Notes: generated by a model from the letters alone, not told the origin. A DNA stretch of 64,000 nucleotides from Streptomyces sp. NBC_01485 (GCF_036227125.1 NZ_CP109435.1:1550001-1614000), one strand, 5' to 3'. Positions 12,932 to 21,834 are shown, counted from the first letter of the stretch. Numbers and translations: made by a program.

Positions 12932-14066
12932 GCTGGCCCTCCATCAGGGATACGAAGCGGTCGAACAGGTAGGCGGCGTCGTGCGGGCCCGCTGCCGCTT
13001 CGGGGTGGTACTGGACGGAGAAGGCCGGCTGGTCGAGCAGCCGCAGCCCCTCCACGACGTCGTCGTTGAGGCAGACGTGGGAGACCTCGGCGCGGCCGAA
13101 CGGGGTGTCGCTGACCTTGTCGAGCGGCGCGTCCACGGCGAAGCCGTGGTTGTGCGCGGTGACCTCGACCTTGCCGGTCGTACGGTCCTGGACGGGCTGG
13201 TTGATGCCCCGGTGGCCGTACTTCAGCTTGTAGGTGCCGAAGCCGAGGGCGCGGCCGAGGATCTGGTTGCCGAAGCAGATGCCGAACAGCGGGGTCCTGC
13301 GCGCGAGGACGGCGGTCATCAGGGCGACGGGGCCGTCGGCCGTGGCCGGGTCGCCGGGTCCGTTGGAGAAGAAGACTCCGTCGGGGGAGACGGCGTAGAC
13401 GTCCTCTTCCGTGGCGGTCGCGGGGAGCACGTGCACCTCGATGCCGCGCTCGGCCATGCGGTGCGGGGTCATGCCCTTGATGCCGAGGTCGACGGCGGCG
13501 ACGGTGAACTTCTTCTCGCCGACCGCCGGGACGACGTAGGCCTCCTTGGTGGCGACCTCCTCGTACAGGCTCGCGCCCTTCATGTGCGGCTGGGCCTGCA
13601 CGCGCGCGAGGAGCTCGGGGTCGGCGGCGAGCGCCTCGCCGGAGAAGACGCCGGCGCGCATCGAGCCGCGCTCGCGCAGGTGGCGGGTGAGCGCGCGGGT
13701 GTCGATACCGCAGATCCCGACGACGCTCTGCGCGACCAGCTCGTCGTCCAGCGACCGCTTGGAGCGCCAGTTGGACGGCACGCGCGCGGGGTCGCGCACG
13801 ACGTAGCCGGAGACCCAGATGCGGCTGGACTCGTCGTCCTCGTCGTTCCAGCCGGTGTTGCCGATCTGCGGGGCGGTCGCGACGACGATCTGGCGGTCGT
13901 ACGACGGGTCGGTCAGGGTCTCCTGGTAGCCGGTCATGCCGGTGGAGAACACCGCTTCGCCGAAGGTCTCCCCCACGGCCCCGAAGGCACGGCCCCGGAA
14001 GATCCGGCCGTCCTCCAGGACGAGTACGGCGGGAGTCTTGTCGGCTCCCCTGGTGGAGGTCGTCAT
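12924..14066 (-). CDS. carA: Carbamoyl-phosphate synthase small subunit
   Basis: A 380-residue glutaminase subunit that passes ammonia to CarB. The class I amidotransferase domain has its Cys nucleophile in [11 protein letters not shown] and the His-Glu pair in [13 protein letters not shown] near the C terminus. ATG 14066 overlaps the stop of the upstream PH-domain gene as ATGA; a longer reading frame upstream is a shadow of pyrC and the PH-domain gene. Confidence 0.97.
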
Positions 14067-14647
14067 CGTGCGCCTTCCGTCGTGTTGTTCTTGATGGTGC
14101 TGTTCTTGATCATGGAGTTGATGGCGTCGACCCACGCGGTGTGCTCGGCCGCCGTGTCCGAGCGGAAGCCGGAGTCGATCAGCTTGTCGCCGTGCGCCCA
14201 GGTCACCACCAGCAGTCCGCCCTCGGTGAGGACCTTGCCGGCGATGCCCTTGCCGAGCAGCGCCTCGCGCAGCGCGCCGGCGGGGATGAAGAAGTCGGTC
14301 GCACCGGGGCGTACGACGTCCACTCCCGCGTCCGTCAGGGTGAGCTCGACCCGGCTGCGGGTGCCCAGACCGTGCGCCACGATGCGGTCGAGCCACTGCC
14401 CGGCGGTGGTGGAGCCGTGGTAGCGGCCGCTCATCGTCAGTCTCGCCTCGCCGGGCTCTTCCGGCGCGCCGGGCAGCTCGGGCAGGTCGCCCTGGAGCGT
14501 GCCGCGCCACTTCCAGCCCTCGCGCATCAGCCAGTAGACGAGCGCGATGAACAGGCCGAGGCCGACCACCCAGCCGATGCGCGCGGCCCAGTCGGTCACC
14601 GCGGCCGATTCCTTCTCGGCCGCGAGCAGAAGTGCAGCAGATGTCAC
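14063..14647 (-). CDS. Membrane-anchored PH-domain-like protein in the pyr operon
   Basis: A 194-residue protein with a single membrane segment near residues 22-41 ([18 protein letters not shown]) and a soluble C-terminal domain (about 70-185) that resembles bacterial pleckstrin-homology-like domains ([32 protein letters not shown]). Both ends overlap their neighbours by 4 bp (pyrC stop and carA start), so it is translated as part of the pyr operon. No pyrimidine-related function is known to me. It could help anchor or traffic pathway enzymes, or just be a conserved passenger; this is speculation. Confidence 0.85.
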   Translation of the reverse strand: MTSAALLLAAEKESAAVTDWAARIGWVVGLGLFIALVYWLMREGWKWRGTLQGDLPELPGAPEEPGEARLTMSGRYHGSTTAGQWLDRIVAHGLGTRSRVELTLTDAGVDVVRPGATDFFIPAGALREALLGKGIAGKVLTEGGLLVVTWAHGDKLIDSGFRSDTAAEHTAWVDAINSMIKNSTIKNNTTEGAR

Positions 14648-15930
14648 GTGAGCTTCCCGTCGACGAGCGTGGCCTTGCCCCGGAGCCAGGTGTGGGTGAC
14701 ACGGCCCGGCAGCTCACGCCCCTCGTACGGGGTGTTCCGGCTGCGCGAGGCGAAGCCCGCGGGGTCCACGGACCCACGGTATGCCGTGTCGACGAGCGTG
14801 AGGTTGGCGGGCTCACCAGCCGAGACGGGACGCCCGTGCCCCGTGGCCCGGCCGATCTGGGCGGGCTTGAAGGACATGCGCTCGGCGACCCCGGCCCAGT
14901 CCAGCAGGCCCGTCTCCACCATCGTCTCCTGGACCACTGACAACGCGGTCTCCAGGCCGACCATGCCCATGGCGGCCGCGGCCCACTCGCAGTCCTTGTC
15001 CTCGTGCGGGTGCGGGGCGTGGTCGGTGGCGACGATGTCGATCGTGCCGTCGGCGAGCGCCTCGCGCAGGGCGAGCACGTCGCGCTCGGTGCGCAGCGGC
15101 GGGTTGACCTTGTAGACGGGGTTGTAGCTGCGCACCAGCTCGTCCGTGAGGAGGAGGTGGTGCGGGGTGACCTCGGCGGTGACGTCGATGCCGCGGGACT
15201 TGGCCCAGCGGACGATCTCGACCGACCCGGCGGTGGAGAGGTGGCAGATGTGCACCCGGGAGCCGACGTGCTCGGCGAGCAGGACATCCCGGGCGATGAT
15301 CGATTCTTCGGCCACCGCGGGCCAGCCCCCGAGCCCCAGCTCGGCGGAGACGACGCCCTCGTTCATCTGGGCGCCCTCGGTCAGCCGCGGCTCCTGCGCG
15401 TGCTGGGCGACGACCCCGCCGAAGGCCTTCACGTACTCCAGCGCGCGGCGCATGATCACGGCGTCGTCGACGCACCTGCCGTCGTCGGAGAAGACGGTGA
15501 CCCCGGCGGCCGACTCGTGCATGGCGCCCAGCTCGGCGAGCTTCCTGCCCTCCAGGCCGACCGTGACCGCGCCGATCGGCTGCACGTCGCAGTAGCCGTG
15601 GTCCCGGCCGAGCCGGTAGACCTGCTCGACCACACCGGCGGTGTCGGCCACGGGGAAGGTGTTGGCCATGGCGAAGACGGCCGTGAATCCGCCCGAGGCC
15701 GCCGCGCGCGTACCGGTGAGGACCGTCTCGGAGTCCTCGCGGCCGGGCTCGCGCAGATGGGTGTGCAGGTCGACCAGCCCCGGCAGCAGCACCTTGCCGC
15801 CGGCCTCGACGACCTCCGCGCCGTCCGCGCCGAGACCGACGCCGACCTCGGCGATCGTCCCGCCGTCGATCAGGACGTCCTGCGGCTCACCGCCGAGCAC
15901 CTTCGCACCACGGATCAGGATCTTGCTCAT
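14644..15930 (-). CDS. pyrC: Dihydroorotase
   Basis: A 428-residue zinc amidohydrolase that cyclises carbamoyl aspartate to dihydroorotate. Metal-binding motifs are [10 protein letters not shown] near residue 60, HLSTAGSVE, and TDHAPH near residue 310. ATG 15930 is chosen, with GGAGAAG just upstream; the longer frame to 16092 overlaps pyrB out of frame. It lies four bases after the pyrB stop. Confidence 0.97.
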   Translation of the reverse strand: MSKILIRGAKVLGGEPQDVLIDGGTIAEVGVGLGADGAEVVEAGGKVLLPGLVDLHTHLREPGREDSETVLTGTRAAASGGFTAVFAMANTFPVADTAGVVEQVYRLGRDHGYCDVQPIGAVTVGLEGRKLAELGAMHESAAGVTVFSDDGRCVDDAVIMRRALEYVKAFGGVVAQHAQEPRLTEGAQMNEGVVSAELGLGGWPAVAEESIIARDVLLAEHVGSRVHICHLSTAGSVEIVRWAKSRGIDVTAEVTPHHLLLTDELVRSYNPVYKVNPPLRTERDVLALREALADGTIDIVATDHAPHPHEDKDCEWAAAAMGMVGLETALSVVQETMVETGLLDWAGVAERMSFKPAQIGRATGHGRPVSAGEPANLTLVDTAYRGSVDPAGFASRSRNTPYEGRELPGRVTHTWLRGKATLVDGKLT

Positions 15931-15934
15931 GTTG

Positions 15935-16915
15935 TTACTTCTCCTCGGTGGTACGGGCGTGGCTGACGGCGGGTTCGTTGCCGCCCAGGAGCAGGTAGAG
16001 GACGGCCATCCGGATGGACACGCCGTTGGCGACCTGTTCGATGACGGTGCAGCGCTCGGAGTCGGCGACCGCGGCGGTGATCTCCATGCCACGGACCATC
16101 GGGCCGGGGTGCATCACGATGGCGTGCTCGGGCATCCGTGCCATCCGGTCGCCGTCGAGGCCGTAGCGCCGGGAGTACTCGCGCTCGGTCGGGAAGAACG
16201 CGGCGTTCATCCGCTCGCGCTGCACGCGCAGCATCATCACCGCGTCGGACTTCGGAAGCGTGCTGTCGAGGTCGTACGACACCTCGCAGGGCCACGACTC
16301 GATGCCGACCGGCACCAGGGTGGGCGGGGCGACGAGGGTGACCTCGGCGCCGAGGGTGTGCAGCAGGTCGACGTTGGAGCGGGCGACCCGGCTGTGCAGG
16401 ATGTCCCCGACGATCGTGATGTGCCGGCCGGAGAGGTCCTGCCCGATCCCGGCGTCCCGGCCGATGAGCCGGCGGCGCATGGTGAAGGCGTCCAGGAGGG
16501 CCTGGGTGGGGTGCTGGTGGGTGCCGTCGCCCGCGTTGATGACGACGGCGTCGATCCAGTCGGAGGTGGCCAGCCGGTACGGCGCTCCGGAGGCGCCGTG
16601 CCGGATGACGACCGCGTCGACGCCCATCGCCTCCAGGGTCTGCGCGGTGTCCTTCAGGGACTCGCCCTTGGACACCGATGATCCCTTGGCGGAGAAGTTG
16701 ATCACGTCCGCGGAGAGACGCTTCTCGGCGGCCTCGAAGGAGATACGCGTGCGCGTGGAGTCCTCGAAGAAGAGGTTGACGATGGTGCGGCCGCGCAGGG
16801 TCGGCAGTTTCTTGATGGGCCGGTCGGCGACCCGGGCCATCTCCTCGGCGGTGTCGAGGATCAGGACGGCGTCGTCGCGGGTGAGGTCGGCGGCCGAGAT
16901 GAGATGACGCTGCAT
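15935..16915 (-). CDS. pyrB: Aspartate carbamoyltransferase catalytic subunit
   Basis: A 326-residue enzyme that joins carbamoyl phosphate and aspartate, the committed step of pyrimidine synthesis. The carbamoyl-phosphate loop EDSTRTR (near 51-57), the SSVSKGES loop, HPTQALLD and HPGPMVRG are present. There is no regulatory pyrI gene nearby. It lies downstream of pyrR with a 98-base gap. Confidence 0.98.
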   Translation of the reverse strand: MQRHLISAADLTRDDAVLILDTAEEMARVADRPIKKLPTLRGRTIVNLFFEDSTRTRISFEAAEKRLSADVINFSAKGSSVSKGESLKDTAQTLEAMGVDAVVIRHGASGAPYRLATSDWIDAVVINAGDGTHQHPTQALLDAFTMRRRLIGRDAGIGQDLSGRHITIVGDILHSRVARSNVDLLHTLGAEVTLVAPPTLVPVGIESWPCEVSYDLDSTLPKSDAVMMLRVQRERMNAAFFPTEREYSRRYGLDGDRMARMPEHAIVMHPGPMVRGMEITAAVADSERCTVIEQVANGVSIRMAVLYLLLGGNEPAVSHARTTEEK

Positions 16916-16982
16916 CTGTCAGGCTCCGTAAGGCAGTTCACGTATGGGGAGATCACGGGCGTGCAGGGGCACGGCGGCGGGA

Positions 16983-17005
16983 CGTACGGCACACAGGGCC
17001 GTACG
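16983..17005 (-). other. Hairpin between pyrR and pyrB
   Basis: Eight-base arms (CGTACGGC with GCCGTACG) and a seven-base loop in the 98-base pyrR-pyrB gap. It may be a weak attenuator or a stability element; it is short, and read-through is required for the operon. Confidence 0.35.
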
Positions 17006-17013
17006 CGCGCGTG

Positions 17014-17598
17014 CTACTGCTGGGCGGTCTGCTTCACACCGAGCAGCACGGCGTCGCGACCGTCCTCCTCGGCGAGCAGGACCTTGACCGTCTCCCGCAG
17101 CGACGTGGGGAGGTTCTTGCCGACGTAGTCGGCGCGGATGGGCAGCTCGCGGTGGCCGCGGTCGACGAGGACCGCGAGCTGCACCGCGCGCGGGCGCCCG
17201 ATGTCGTTCAGGGCGTCGAGGGCGGCGCGGATGGTGCGGCCCGAGAAGAGCACGTCGTCGACGAGGACGACCAGCCTGCCGTCGAGGCCGTCGCCGGGGA
17301 TCTCGGTGCGGGCCAGCGCACGCGGCGGGTGCATGCGCAGGTCGTCGCGGTACATCGTGATGTCGAGGGAGCCGACCGGGATCTTGCGGTCGGTGATCTC
17401 CTCCAGCTTGGCCGCGAGCCGCTGGGCGAGGAAGACGCCACGGGTCGGGATGCCGAGGAGCACCACGTCGTCGGCGCCCCTGGCGCGTTCGACGATCTCG
17501 TGGGCGATGCGCGTCAGCACGCGCGCGATGTCGGGGCCTTCGAGAACGGGCCGCGCATCGACTTGCCGGGGATCCTGCGGAATGTCCTGCTTGTCCAT
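17014..17598 (-). CDS. pyrR: Pyrimidine operon RNA-binding regulator / uracil phosphoribosyltransferase
   Basis: A 194-residue PyrR. The PRPP-binding loop is [13 protein letters not shown] near residues 110-122, and the conserved [17 protein letters not shown] lies near 45-62. With UMP bound, PyrR binds RNA hairpins in pyr mRNA leaders. Here the hairpin directly precedes its own start and contains the AAGGAGG Shine-Dalgarno site, so it likely represses its own translation and the operon. It may also have UPRTase activity. It is divergent from bldD. Confidence 0.96.
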   Translation of the reverse strand: MDKQDIPQDPRQVDARPVLEGPDIARVLTRIAHEIVERARGADDVVLLGIPTRGVFLAQRLAAKLEEITDRKIPVGSLDITMYRDDLRMHPPRALARTEIPGDGLDGRLVVLVDDVLFSGRTIRAALDALNDIGRPRAVQLAVLVDRGHRELPIRADYVGKNLPTSLRETVKVLLAEEDGRDAVLLGVKQTAQQ

Positions 17599-17606
17599 AA
17601 GAAACG

Positions 17607-17648
17607 GACCTCCTTCTCCGCCTCACGGGACGGACCTTAAAGGACGTC
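17607..17648 (-). promoter_or_regulatory. PyrR-binding RNA hairpin overlapping the pyrR Shine-Dalgarno site
   Basis: On the minus strand the leader folds as lower stem GACGTCCTT/AAGGAGGTC (one G-G mismatch), a six-base internal loop on the 5' side against AG on the 3' side, upper stem CCGTC/GGCGG, and hexaloop CCGTGA. The loop fits the CNGNGA hexaloop of known PyrR sites. The 3' lower-stem strand is the pyrR ribosome-binding site, ten bases before ATG, so binding should block translation rather than act through a Bacillus-style antiterminator. Confidence 0.75.
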
Positions 17649-17663
17649 GGATTTGCGCCATCC

Positions 17664-17669
17664 ACGGTA
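17664..17669 (-). promoter_or_regulatory. Possible -10 of the pyr operon promoter
   Basis: Minus-strand TACCGT fits TANNNT and would start transcription about ten bases before the PyrR hairpin, consistent with a short leader. No clear -35 is visible 17-19 bases upstream. Confidence 0.3.
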
Positions 17670-17751
17670 GCAGGCCGGAAGGACACCCTGATCACCCCCT
17701 TGGCGTAACCGGCCACGGATACCACGGAAGAGTCGGTGTGGACCATTCGGC

Positions 17752-17781
17752 TTGACGCAGAAGAATCACGCTGCGTAACCT
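17752..17781 (+). promoter_or_regulatory. bldD promoter
   Basis: TTGACG (17752-17757) and TAACCT (17776-17781) are separated by 18 bases and match the vegetative sigma consensus well. Transcription would start near 17788, giving a leader of about 50 bases. Confidence 0.65.
17765..17779. promoter_or_regulatory. BldD operator overlapping the bldD -10
   Basis: ATCACGCTGCGTAAC matches the published BldD-box pattern nTnACnC(A/T)GnGTnAn at every fixed position and covers the spacer and the start of the -10. A second element, AGTGA-G-TCACC at 17785-17795, fits the older BldD consensus. Autorepression of bldD is known in S. coelicolor. Confidence 0.8.
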
Positions 17782-17837
17782 CACAGTGAGTCACCAGCAC
17801 GCGGCCCAGCCGCGTCTACCCAGTGCCGGGGAGCTAT

Positions 17838-18338
17838 ATGTCCAGCGAATACGCCAAACAACTCGGGGCCAAGCTCCGCGCGATCCGCACCCAGCAGGGC
17901 CTTTCCCTCCACGGTGTCGAGGAGAAGTCCCAGGGACGCTGGAAGGCGGTCGTGGTCGGTTCGTACGAGCGCGGCGACCGCGCCGTGACCGTGCAGCGCC
18001 TTGCCGAGCTGGCGGATTTCTACGGGGTTCCGGTGCAGGAGCTGCTGCCGGGCACCACGCCGGGCGGGGCGGCCGAGCCCCCGCCGAAGCTGGTCCTGGA
18101 CCTGGAGCGACTGGCCCATGTGCCGGTCGAGAAGGCGGGCCCCCTCCAGCGGTACGCCGCCACGATCCAGTCCCAGCGCGGTGACTACAACGGCAAGGTG
18201 CTGTCGATCCGCCAGGACGACCTGCGCACCCTCGCCGTCATCTACGACCAGTCGCCTTCGGTCCTGACCGAGCAGCTGATCAGCTGGGGCGTCCTGGACG
18301 CGGACGCGCGTCGCGCGGTCTCCCACGAGGAGAACTAG
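17838..18338 (+). CDS. bldD: BldD, c-di-GMP-responsive master regulator of development
   Basis: A 166-residue repressor of sporulation and antibiotic regulons during vegetative growth. The N-terminal XRE-type HTH spans about 9-68. The C-terminal domain keeps the full c-di-GMP signature, R114-G-D116 and R125-Q-D-D128, which binds the tetrameric ligand that drives dimerisation. ATG 17838 gives the known MSSEYAKQLG start; GTG 17823 in frame adds five residues and is unlikely. It is monocistronic with its own promoter, operator and terminator. Nearly identical to the S. coelicolor protein as I recall it. Confidence 0.99.
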   Translation: MSSEYAKQLGAKLRAIRTQQGLSLHGVEEKSQGRWKAVVVGSYERGDRAVTVQRLAELADFYGVPVQELLPGTTPGGAAEPPPKLVLDLERLAHVPVEKAGPLQRYAATIQSQRGDYNGKVLSIRQDDLRTLAVIYDQSPSVLTEQLISWGVLDADARRAVSHEEN

Positions 18339-18369
18339 CCGCTCCGCGGTTGAGCAGAAACGTACCCTC

Positions 18370-18405
18370 GGAGGTGGCCGGAACCTGACGGTTCCGGCCA
18401 CCTCC
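18370..18405 (+). terminator. Terminator after bldD
   Basis: Perfect 16-bp stem with a TGAC loop, followed by GCTTTT. It is the clearest intrinsic terminator on the plus strand, 31 bases past the bldD stop. Confidence 0.88.
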
Positions 18406-18411
18406 GCTTTT

Positions 18412-18471
18412 GGCGCGAACATGCCGCAGGGCCCACAGCGTGCGCTGTGGGCCCTGCGGCATGTTCGCGCC
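18412..18471. repeat. Perfect 29-bp inverted repeat between bldD and nusB
   Basis: The arms 18412-18440 and 18443-18471 are exact complements over 29 bases, with a two-base centre. It starts six bases after the bldD terminator stem. It could be a bidirectional terminator for convergent bldD and nusB, or a cruciform or protein site. It is longer than needed for termination. Confidence 0.9.
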
Positions 18472-18473
18472 CC

Positions 18474-18543
18474 GAGGGGGCGCGGGGAACTGCGCGACGA
18501 GCCACAGACGGCCCTCAGGCCTCCTACGGCCCGCAGTTCCCCG
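18474..18543. repeat. Streptomyces dispersed intergenic repeat
   Basis: The stretch containing GGGGCGCGGGGAACTGCGCG and ending in a complementary CGCAGTTCCCCG resembles a short repeat I know from many Streptomyces intergenic regions. Twelve-base arms (18483-18494 and 18532-18543) allow a large hairpin. It lies at the end of a convergent pair, the usual setting, where it may assist termination. Confidence 0.7.
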
Positions 18544-18556
18544 GCTTCCCGCGGAG

Positions 18557-18985
18557 CTACTCGCGCCGCAGGGACGGCTTGAGCTCCTTGAGGCGGCCGA
18601 GCAGGCCGTTGACGAACGAGGGCGACTCGTCCGTGGAGAACTCCTTGGCCAGCTGCACCATCTCGTCGAGGACGACCGCGTCCGGAGTCTCGTCGGCCCA
18701 GATCAGCTCGTAGGCGCCGAGACGGAGGATGTTGCGGTCGACGACCGGCATCCGGTCCAGCGTCCAGCCGACCGAGTACTGGGAGATCAGCTCGTCGATG
18801 CGCCGCGCGTGCTGCGCGTAGCCCTCGACGAGCTGCATCGTGAACTCGCTCACCGGCGGCTGCCGGGTGTCGGCCCGGGAGAGCCGGATCCAGTCCCCGA
18901 GGACGGTCAGGACGTCGGCTCCGCGCTGGTCGCCCTCGAAGAGGATCTGGAAGGCGCGCTTGCGGGCCGTGTTGCGGGCAGCCAC
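18557..18985 (-). CDS. nusB: Transcription antitermination factor NusB
   Basis: A 142-residue all-helical RNA-binding protein that works with NusE (S10), NusA and NusG in rRNA antitermination. The opening ARNTARKRAFQILFEGD and the C-terminal DEMVQLAKEFSTDESPSFVNGLLGRL are family signatures. GTG 18985 starts two bases after the efp stop, so it is in an operon with efp; an in-frame extension upstream is a shadow of efp. Confidence 0.97.
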   Translation of the reverse strand: MAARNTARKRAFQILFEGDQRGADVLTVLGDWIRLSRADTRQPPVSEFTMQLVEGYAQHARRIDELISQYSVGWTLDRMPVVDRNILRLGAYELIWADETPDAVVLDEMVQLAKEFSTDESPSFVNGLLGRLKELKPSLRRE

Positions 18986-18987
18986 GG

Positions 18988-19554
18988 TTAGCTGTTCACC
19001 CGGCCGAGGTAGTCGCTGGTGCGGGTGTCGACCTTGATCTTCTCTCCGGTGGTGATGAAGAGCGGGACCTGGATCTGGTGACCGGTCTCCAGGGTGGCGG
19101 GCTTGGTGCCACCCGTGGAACGGTCGCCCTGCAGGCCCGGCTCGGTCTCCTGGACGACGAGCTCGACGGCGGCCGGCAGCTCTACGAAGAGCACCTCGCC
19201 CTCGTGCTGCGCCACGGTGGCCGTGAAGCCCTCGATCAGGAAGTTGGCGGCGTCGCCGACGGCCTTGCGGTCGACCATGAGCTGGTCGTAGGTCTCCATG
19301 TCCATGAAGACGAAGTACTCGCCGTCCATGTAGGAGAACTGCATGTCGCGCTTGTCGACAGTGGCCGTCTCGACCTTGACGCCGGCGTTGAACGTCTTGT
19401 CGACGACCTTGCCGGAAAGCACGTTCTTGAGCTTGGTGCGCACGAAGGCCGGGCCCTTGCCGGGCTTGACGTGCTGGAACTCGACGACGGACCAGAGCTG
19501 GCCGCCTTCGAGCTTGAGCACCAGGCCGTTCTTGAGGTCGTTCGTGGAAGCCAC
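18988..19554 (-). CDS. efp: Elongation factor P
   Basis: A 188-residue factor of the usual three-domain length that rescues ribosomes stalled at polyproline. The tip of domain I reads KPGKGPAF, with Lys at the position modified in E. coli; the symmetrical PGKGP loop is the actinobacterial type reported to work without modification. No epmA-like gene is seen nearby. GTG 19554 is the start; a frame up to 19686 adds unrelated residues. It follows the pepP-like gene, a common association. Confidence 0.97.
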   Translation of the reverse strand: MASTNDLKNGLVLKLEGGQLWSVVEFQHVKPGKGPAFVRTKLKNVLSGKVVDKTFNAGVKVETATVDKRDMQFSYMDGEYFVFMDMETYDQLMVDRKAVGDAANFLIEGFTATVAQHEGEVLFVELPAAVELVVQETEPGLQGDRSTGGTKPATLETGHQIQVPLFITTGEKIKVDTRTSDYLGRVNS

Positions 19555-19603
19555 GGTTGCGGAATCTCCTGGACTGACGTGGACGACCCCGGGGCACGCA
19601 CTC

Positions 19604-20710
19604 CTACAGCGCGAGCAGCTCCTTGGTCGTGATGGTGAGTAGCTCGGGTCCGCCGTCCGCCTCTGGGCGTACGACGAGCGTGTCATCGATCCGGACGCCG
19701 CCCCGGCCCGGGAGGTGGACCCCGGGTTCGACGGTGACCGGCACGCAAGCGTCCAGTTTACCCATGGCCGCGGGAGTCAACTGCGGGTCCTCTTCGATTT
19801 CGAGTCCGACACCGTGTCCCATGAGTGCCGGAAGGCCCTCGGTATGCCCCGCGGAGTCCAGCACCTGGCGGGCCGCGCGGTCCACGTCACGGTAGGCGGC
19901 GCCGGGCGCCAGGGCCTCGCGTCCGGCCCGCTGAGCGGCGAAGACGAGGTCGTAGAGCTCGATCTGCCAGTCGGCCGGAGACGTCCCGATCACGAAAGTA
20001 CGGCCGATCTCACACCGGTAGCCGCGGTAGGCCGCCCCCAGGCAGACAGTGAGGAAGTCGCCTTCCTCGACCCGCCGGTCGGTGGGCCGGTGGCCGCGCC
20101 GGCCGGAGTTCGGTCCGGAGGCGACCGAGGTGGCGAAAGCGGCGCCGTCGGCGCCGTGGTCGACGAGGCGGCGCTCCAGTTCGAGGGCGAGGTGCCGTTC
20201 CGTCCGCCCGACGAGGATGGACTCCAGCAGCTCCCCCAGGGCCTGGTCGGCGATCTCGGCGCCGATCCGCAGGCAGGAGATCTCCTCCTCGTCCTTCACC
20301 ACCCTCAGCTGTTCGACCGCGCCGCCCAGGTCGCCGAGACGCAGGCGCGGGGCGACCGAGCGGAGTGCCCGGTGGCGGGCCACCGTGAGGTGGTGCTCCT
20401 CGACCGCGAGGGAGTCTCCGCCCCGGGCCGTGAGGAGGTCGGCGGCGGCGACCGCCGGATCGCCTCCGGCGCGGGAGAGGGAGTGCACGCGCAGGGCGTC
20501 GTCCGGCCGTCCTCCGCCCGGACGGTCGTCCGGCGGGCCGGTGCACACGAGGAGGTCCTCGCCTCTGCCCAGCAGCAGGACGGCACCGTGCGGGGACGCG
20601 CCCGCCAGGTATCTCACGTTGGCGGGGCTGGAGATCAGCGCGGCGGCGCTGCCGCCGGCGTTGCAGCGCTCTCTCAGCCGTGTGCGACGGGACGCGTAGA
20701 CCTCTGACAT
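19604..20710 (-). CDS. Aminopeptidase P-like (M24) protein with altered metal ligands
   Basis: A 368-residue protein with the creatinase-like N-terminal domain (about 1-130) and the pita-bread M24 domain. The alignable motifs are changed: the first two metal Asp residues become Cys ([11 protein letters not shown]) and Glu (RCEIGRTF), and the last Glu becomes Asp (GVRIDDT). The His in MGHGVGLE and the Glu in VEPGVHL remain. It may be a weak or specialised peptidase, or a non-catalytic scaffold. It lies next to efp, as pepP-like genes often do. ATG 20710. Confidence 0.85.
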   Translation of the reverse strand: MSEVYASRRTRLRERCNAGGSAAALISSPANVRYLAGASPHGAVLLLGRGEDLLVCTGPPDDRPGGGRPDDALRVHSLSRAGGDPAVAAADLLTARGGDSLAVEEHHLTVARHRALRSVAPRLRLGDLGGAVEQLRVVKDEEEISCLRIGAEIADQALGELLESILVGRTERHLALELERRLVDHGADGAAFATSVASGPNSGRRGHRPTDRRVEEGDFLTVCLGAAYRGYRCEIGRTFVIGTSPADWQIELYDLVFAAQRAGREALAPGAAYRDVDRAARQVLDSAGHTEGLPALMGHGVGLEIEEDPQLTPAAMGKLDACVPVTVEPGVHLPGRGGVRIDDTLVVRPEADGGPELLTITTKELLAL

Positions 20711-20894
20711 GACACGAGCGTAGGAGGGGTGGCTGGATTGTGCCGGTTGGGAGGGCGTTCGGGGGAACCGGGGAGGGACACGCATGGTTGTCTGCCCACT
20801 ACCGGGCAGTTTGCCGCGCCCACGCGGCGGAGCCGCACATCGGCACGGTCCCGCGCCCCTGGGTCGGCTGCCCCCTCTGGCGGTTGGAAGGGCT

Positions 20895-21758
20895 CTACCA
20901 CTTCGGGGGGCTTGCTATGGCCCTTGCCAGTACGTCGTCCAGGAGCCTTGCCGTTGTGGGGACGTCGAGTTGGGTGTTGTCGATGATGGGGAGGCCGGAG
21001 CCGTACCAGCCGGCCATGCGGCCGTGGATGCGGGCGACCTCCTCGTCCGTGAGGCGGCGGTTGCCGGAGCGTTCGGCGTTGCGCTCCAGGACCACTTCGA
21101 GGCCGGGGAGGAGGACGACGGGCAGGAGGCCGGGCCCCACGTGTCGTTTCCAGCCACCCAGGCCCACGGCCGGGCGGTCGGGGAAGATCGCGTCGTCCAG
21201 GATGCACGAGATGCCGTTGGCCAGAAAGTTACGCGCGGCGAAGCCGCAGGTGCGGCGGGCCAGACGGTACTGGGCCTCGGAGTGGTCGTTCCACCCGGAC
21301 TGCGGGTCGGCGAAGCCCGAGCGGACCCATTCGCGTACGTCGTCGAGGCTGACGTGGGCGGTGGGCACCCGGCGGTGGTCGGCCCAGTACTTGGCGACGC
21401 TGGTCTTGCCGGCGCCCGCGGGGCCGATCAGCAGGACCGCGAGCGTCGTGGCCGTCGGGTCGGGGACGGTCGGCGCGGGCGGTGCGCTGGGCATGGGCAC
21501 GGGGCCGCCGGGCGGCAGCGGTACGTGCCCGGTGGCGTCGGCGCCCGGCGGGACGGGGGCGTGCTGCGGGGCGGGCGGGTGCGGCACGGGCGGGACCGGC
21601 GGGTGGGGCGCGGGCGGGGCCGGGCCCGAGGGGGCCCCGAGGTATCCCGGCTGCGGCTGCGGCTGGGGGGCGCTGCCCGGCTGGTGCGACCAGCCGGCGG
21701 CCGGACCGTGCCCCGGCTGGTGGGGCGGCGGCAGCGGAGAACCCACTGCGTGCTGCAT
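20895..21758 (-). CDS. P-loop ATPase/kinase-like protein with a proline-rich tail
   Basis: A 287-residue protein. Residues 1-100 are a Pro/Ala/Gly/His-rich, surely disordered segment. The rest is a small P-loop domain with Walker A GPAGAGKTS near 113-121, a DD pair in HVSLDDVREWVRSG, a conserved ILDDAIFPD and a C-terminal arginine-containing region, resembling small-molecule kinases or zeta-toxin-like ATPases. Substrate unknown. It lies just after aroB but is separated by a hairpin, so it probably forms its own unit. No antitoxin-like partner is seen. Confidence 0.75.
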   Translation of the reverse strand: MQHAVGSPLPPPHQPGHGPAAGWSHQPGSAPQPQPQPGYLGAPSGPAPPAPHPPVPPVPHPPAPQHAPVPPGADATGHVPLPPGGPVPMPSAPPAPTVPDPTATTLAVLLIGPAGAGKTSVAKYWADHRRVPTAHVSLDDVREWVRSGFADPQSGWNDHSEAQYRLARRTCGFAARNFLANGISCILDDAIFPDRPAVGLGGWKRHVGPGLLPVVLLPGLEVVLERNAERSGNRRLTDEEVARIHGRMAGWYGSGLPIIDNTQLDVPTTARLLDDVLARAIASPPKW

Positions 21759-21834
21759 CCGGTGCCACTCCGTCTCGTACAGGCAATGGGCGCTGGCTGT
21801 AGGGGTGCGGACCCCTCTTCGCTACTGAACGGTA

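Noticed and set aside
20895..21758. Toxin-antitoxin module
   Set aside because: The P-loop domain is faintly zeta-like, but there is no small antitoxin gene next to it, so I did not call it.
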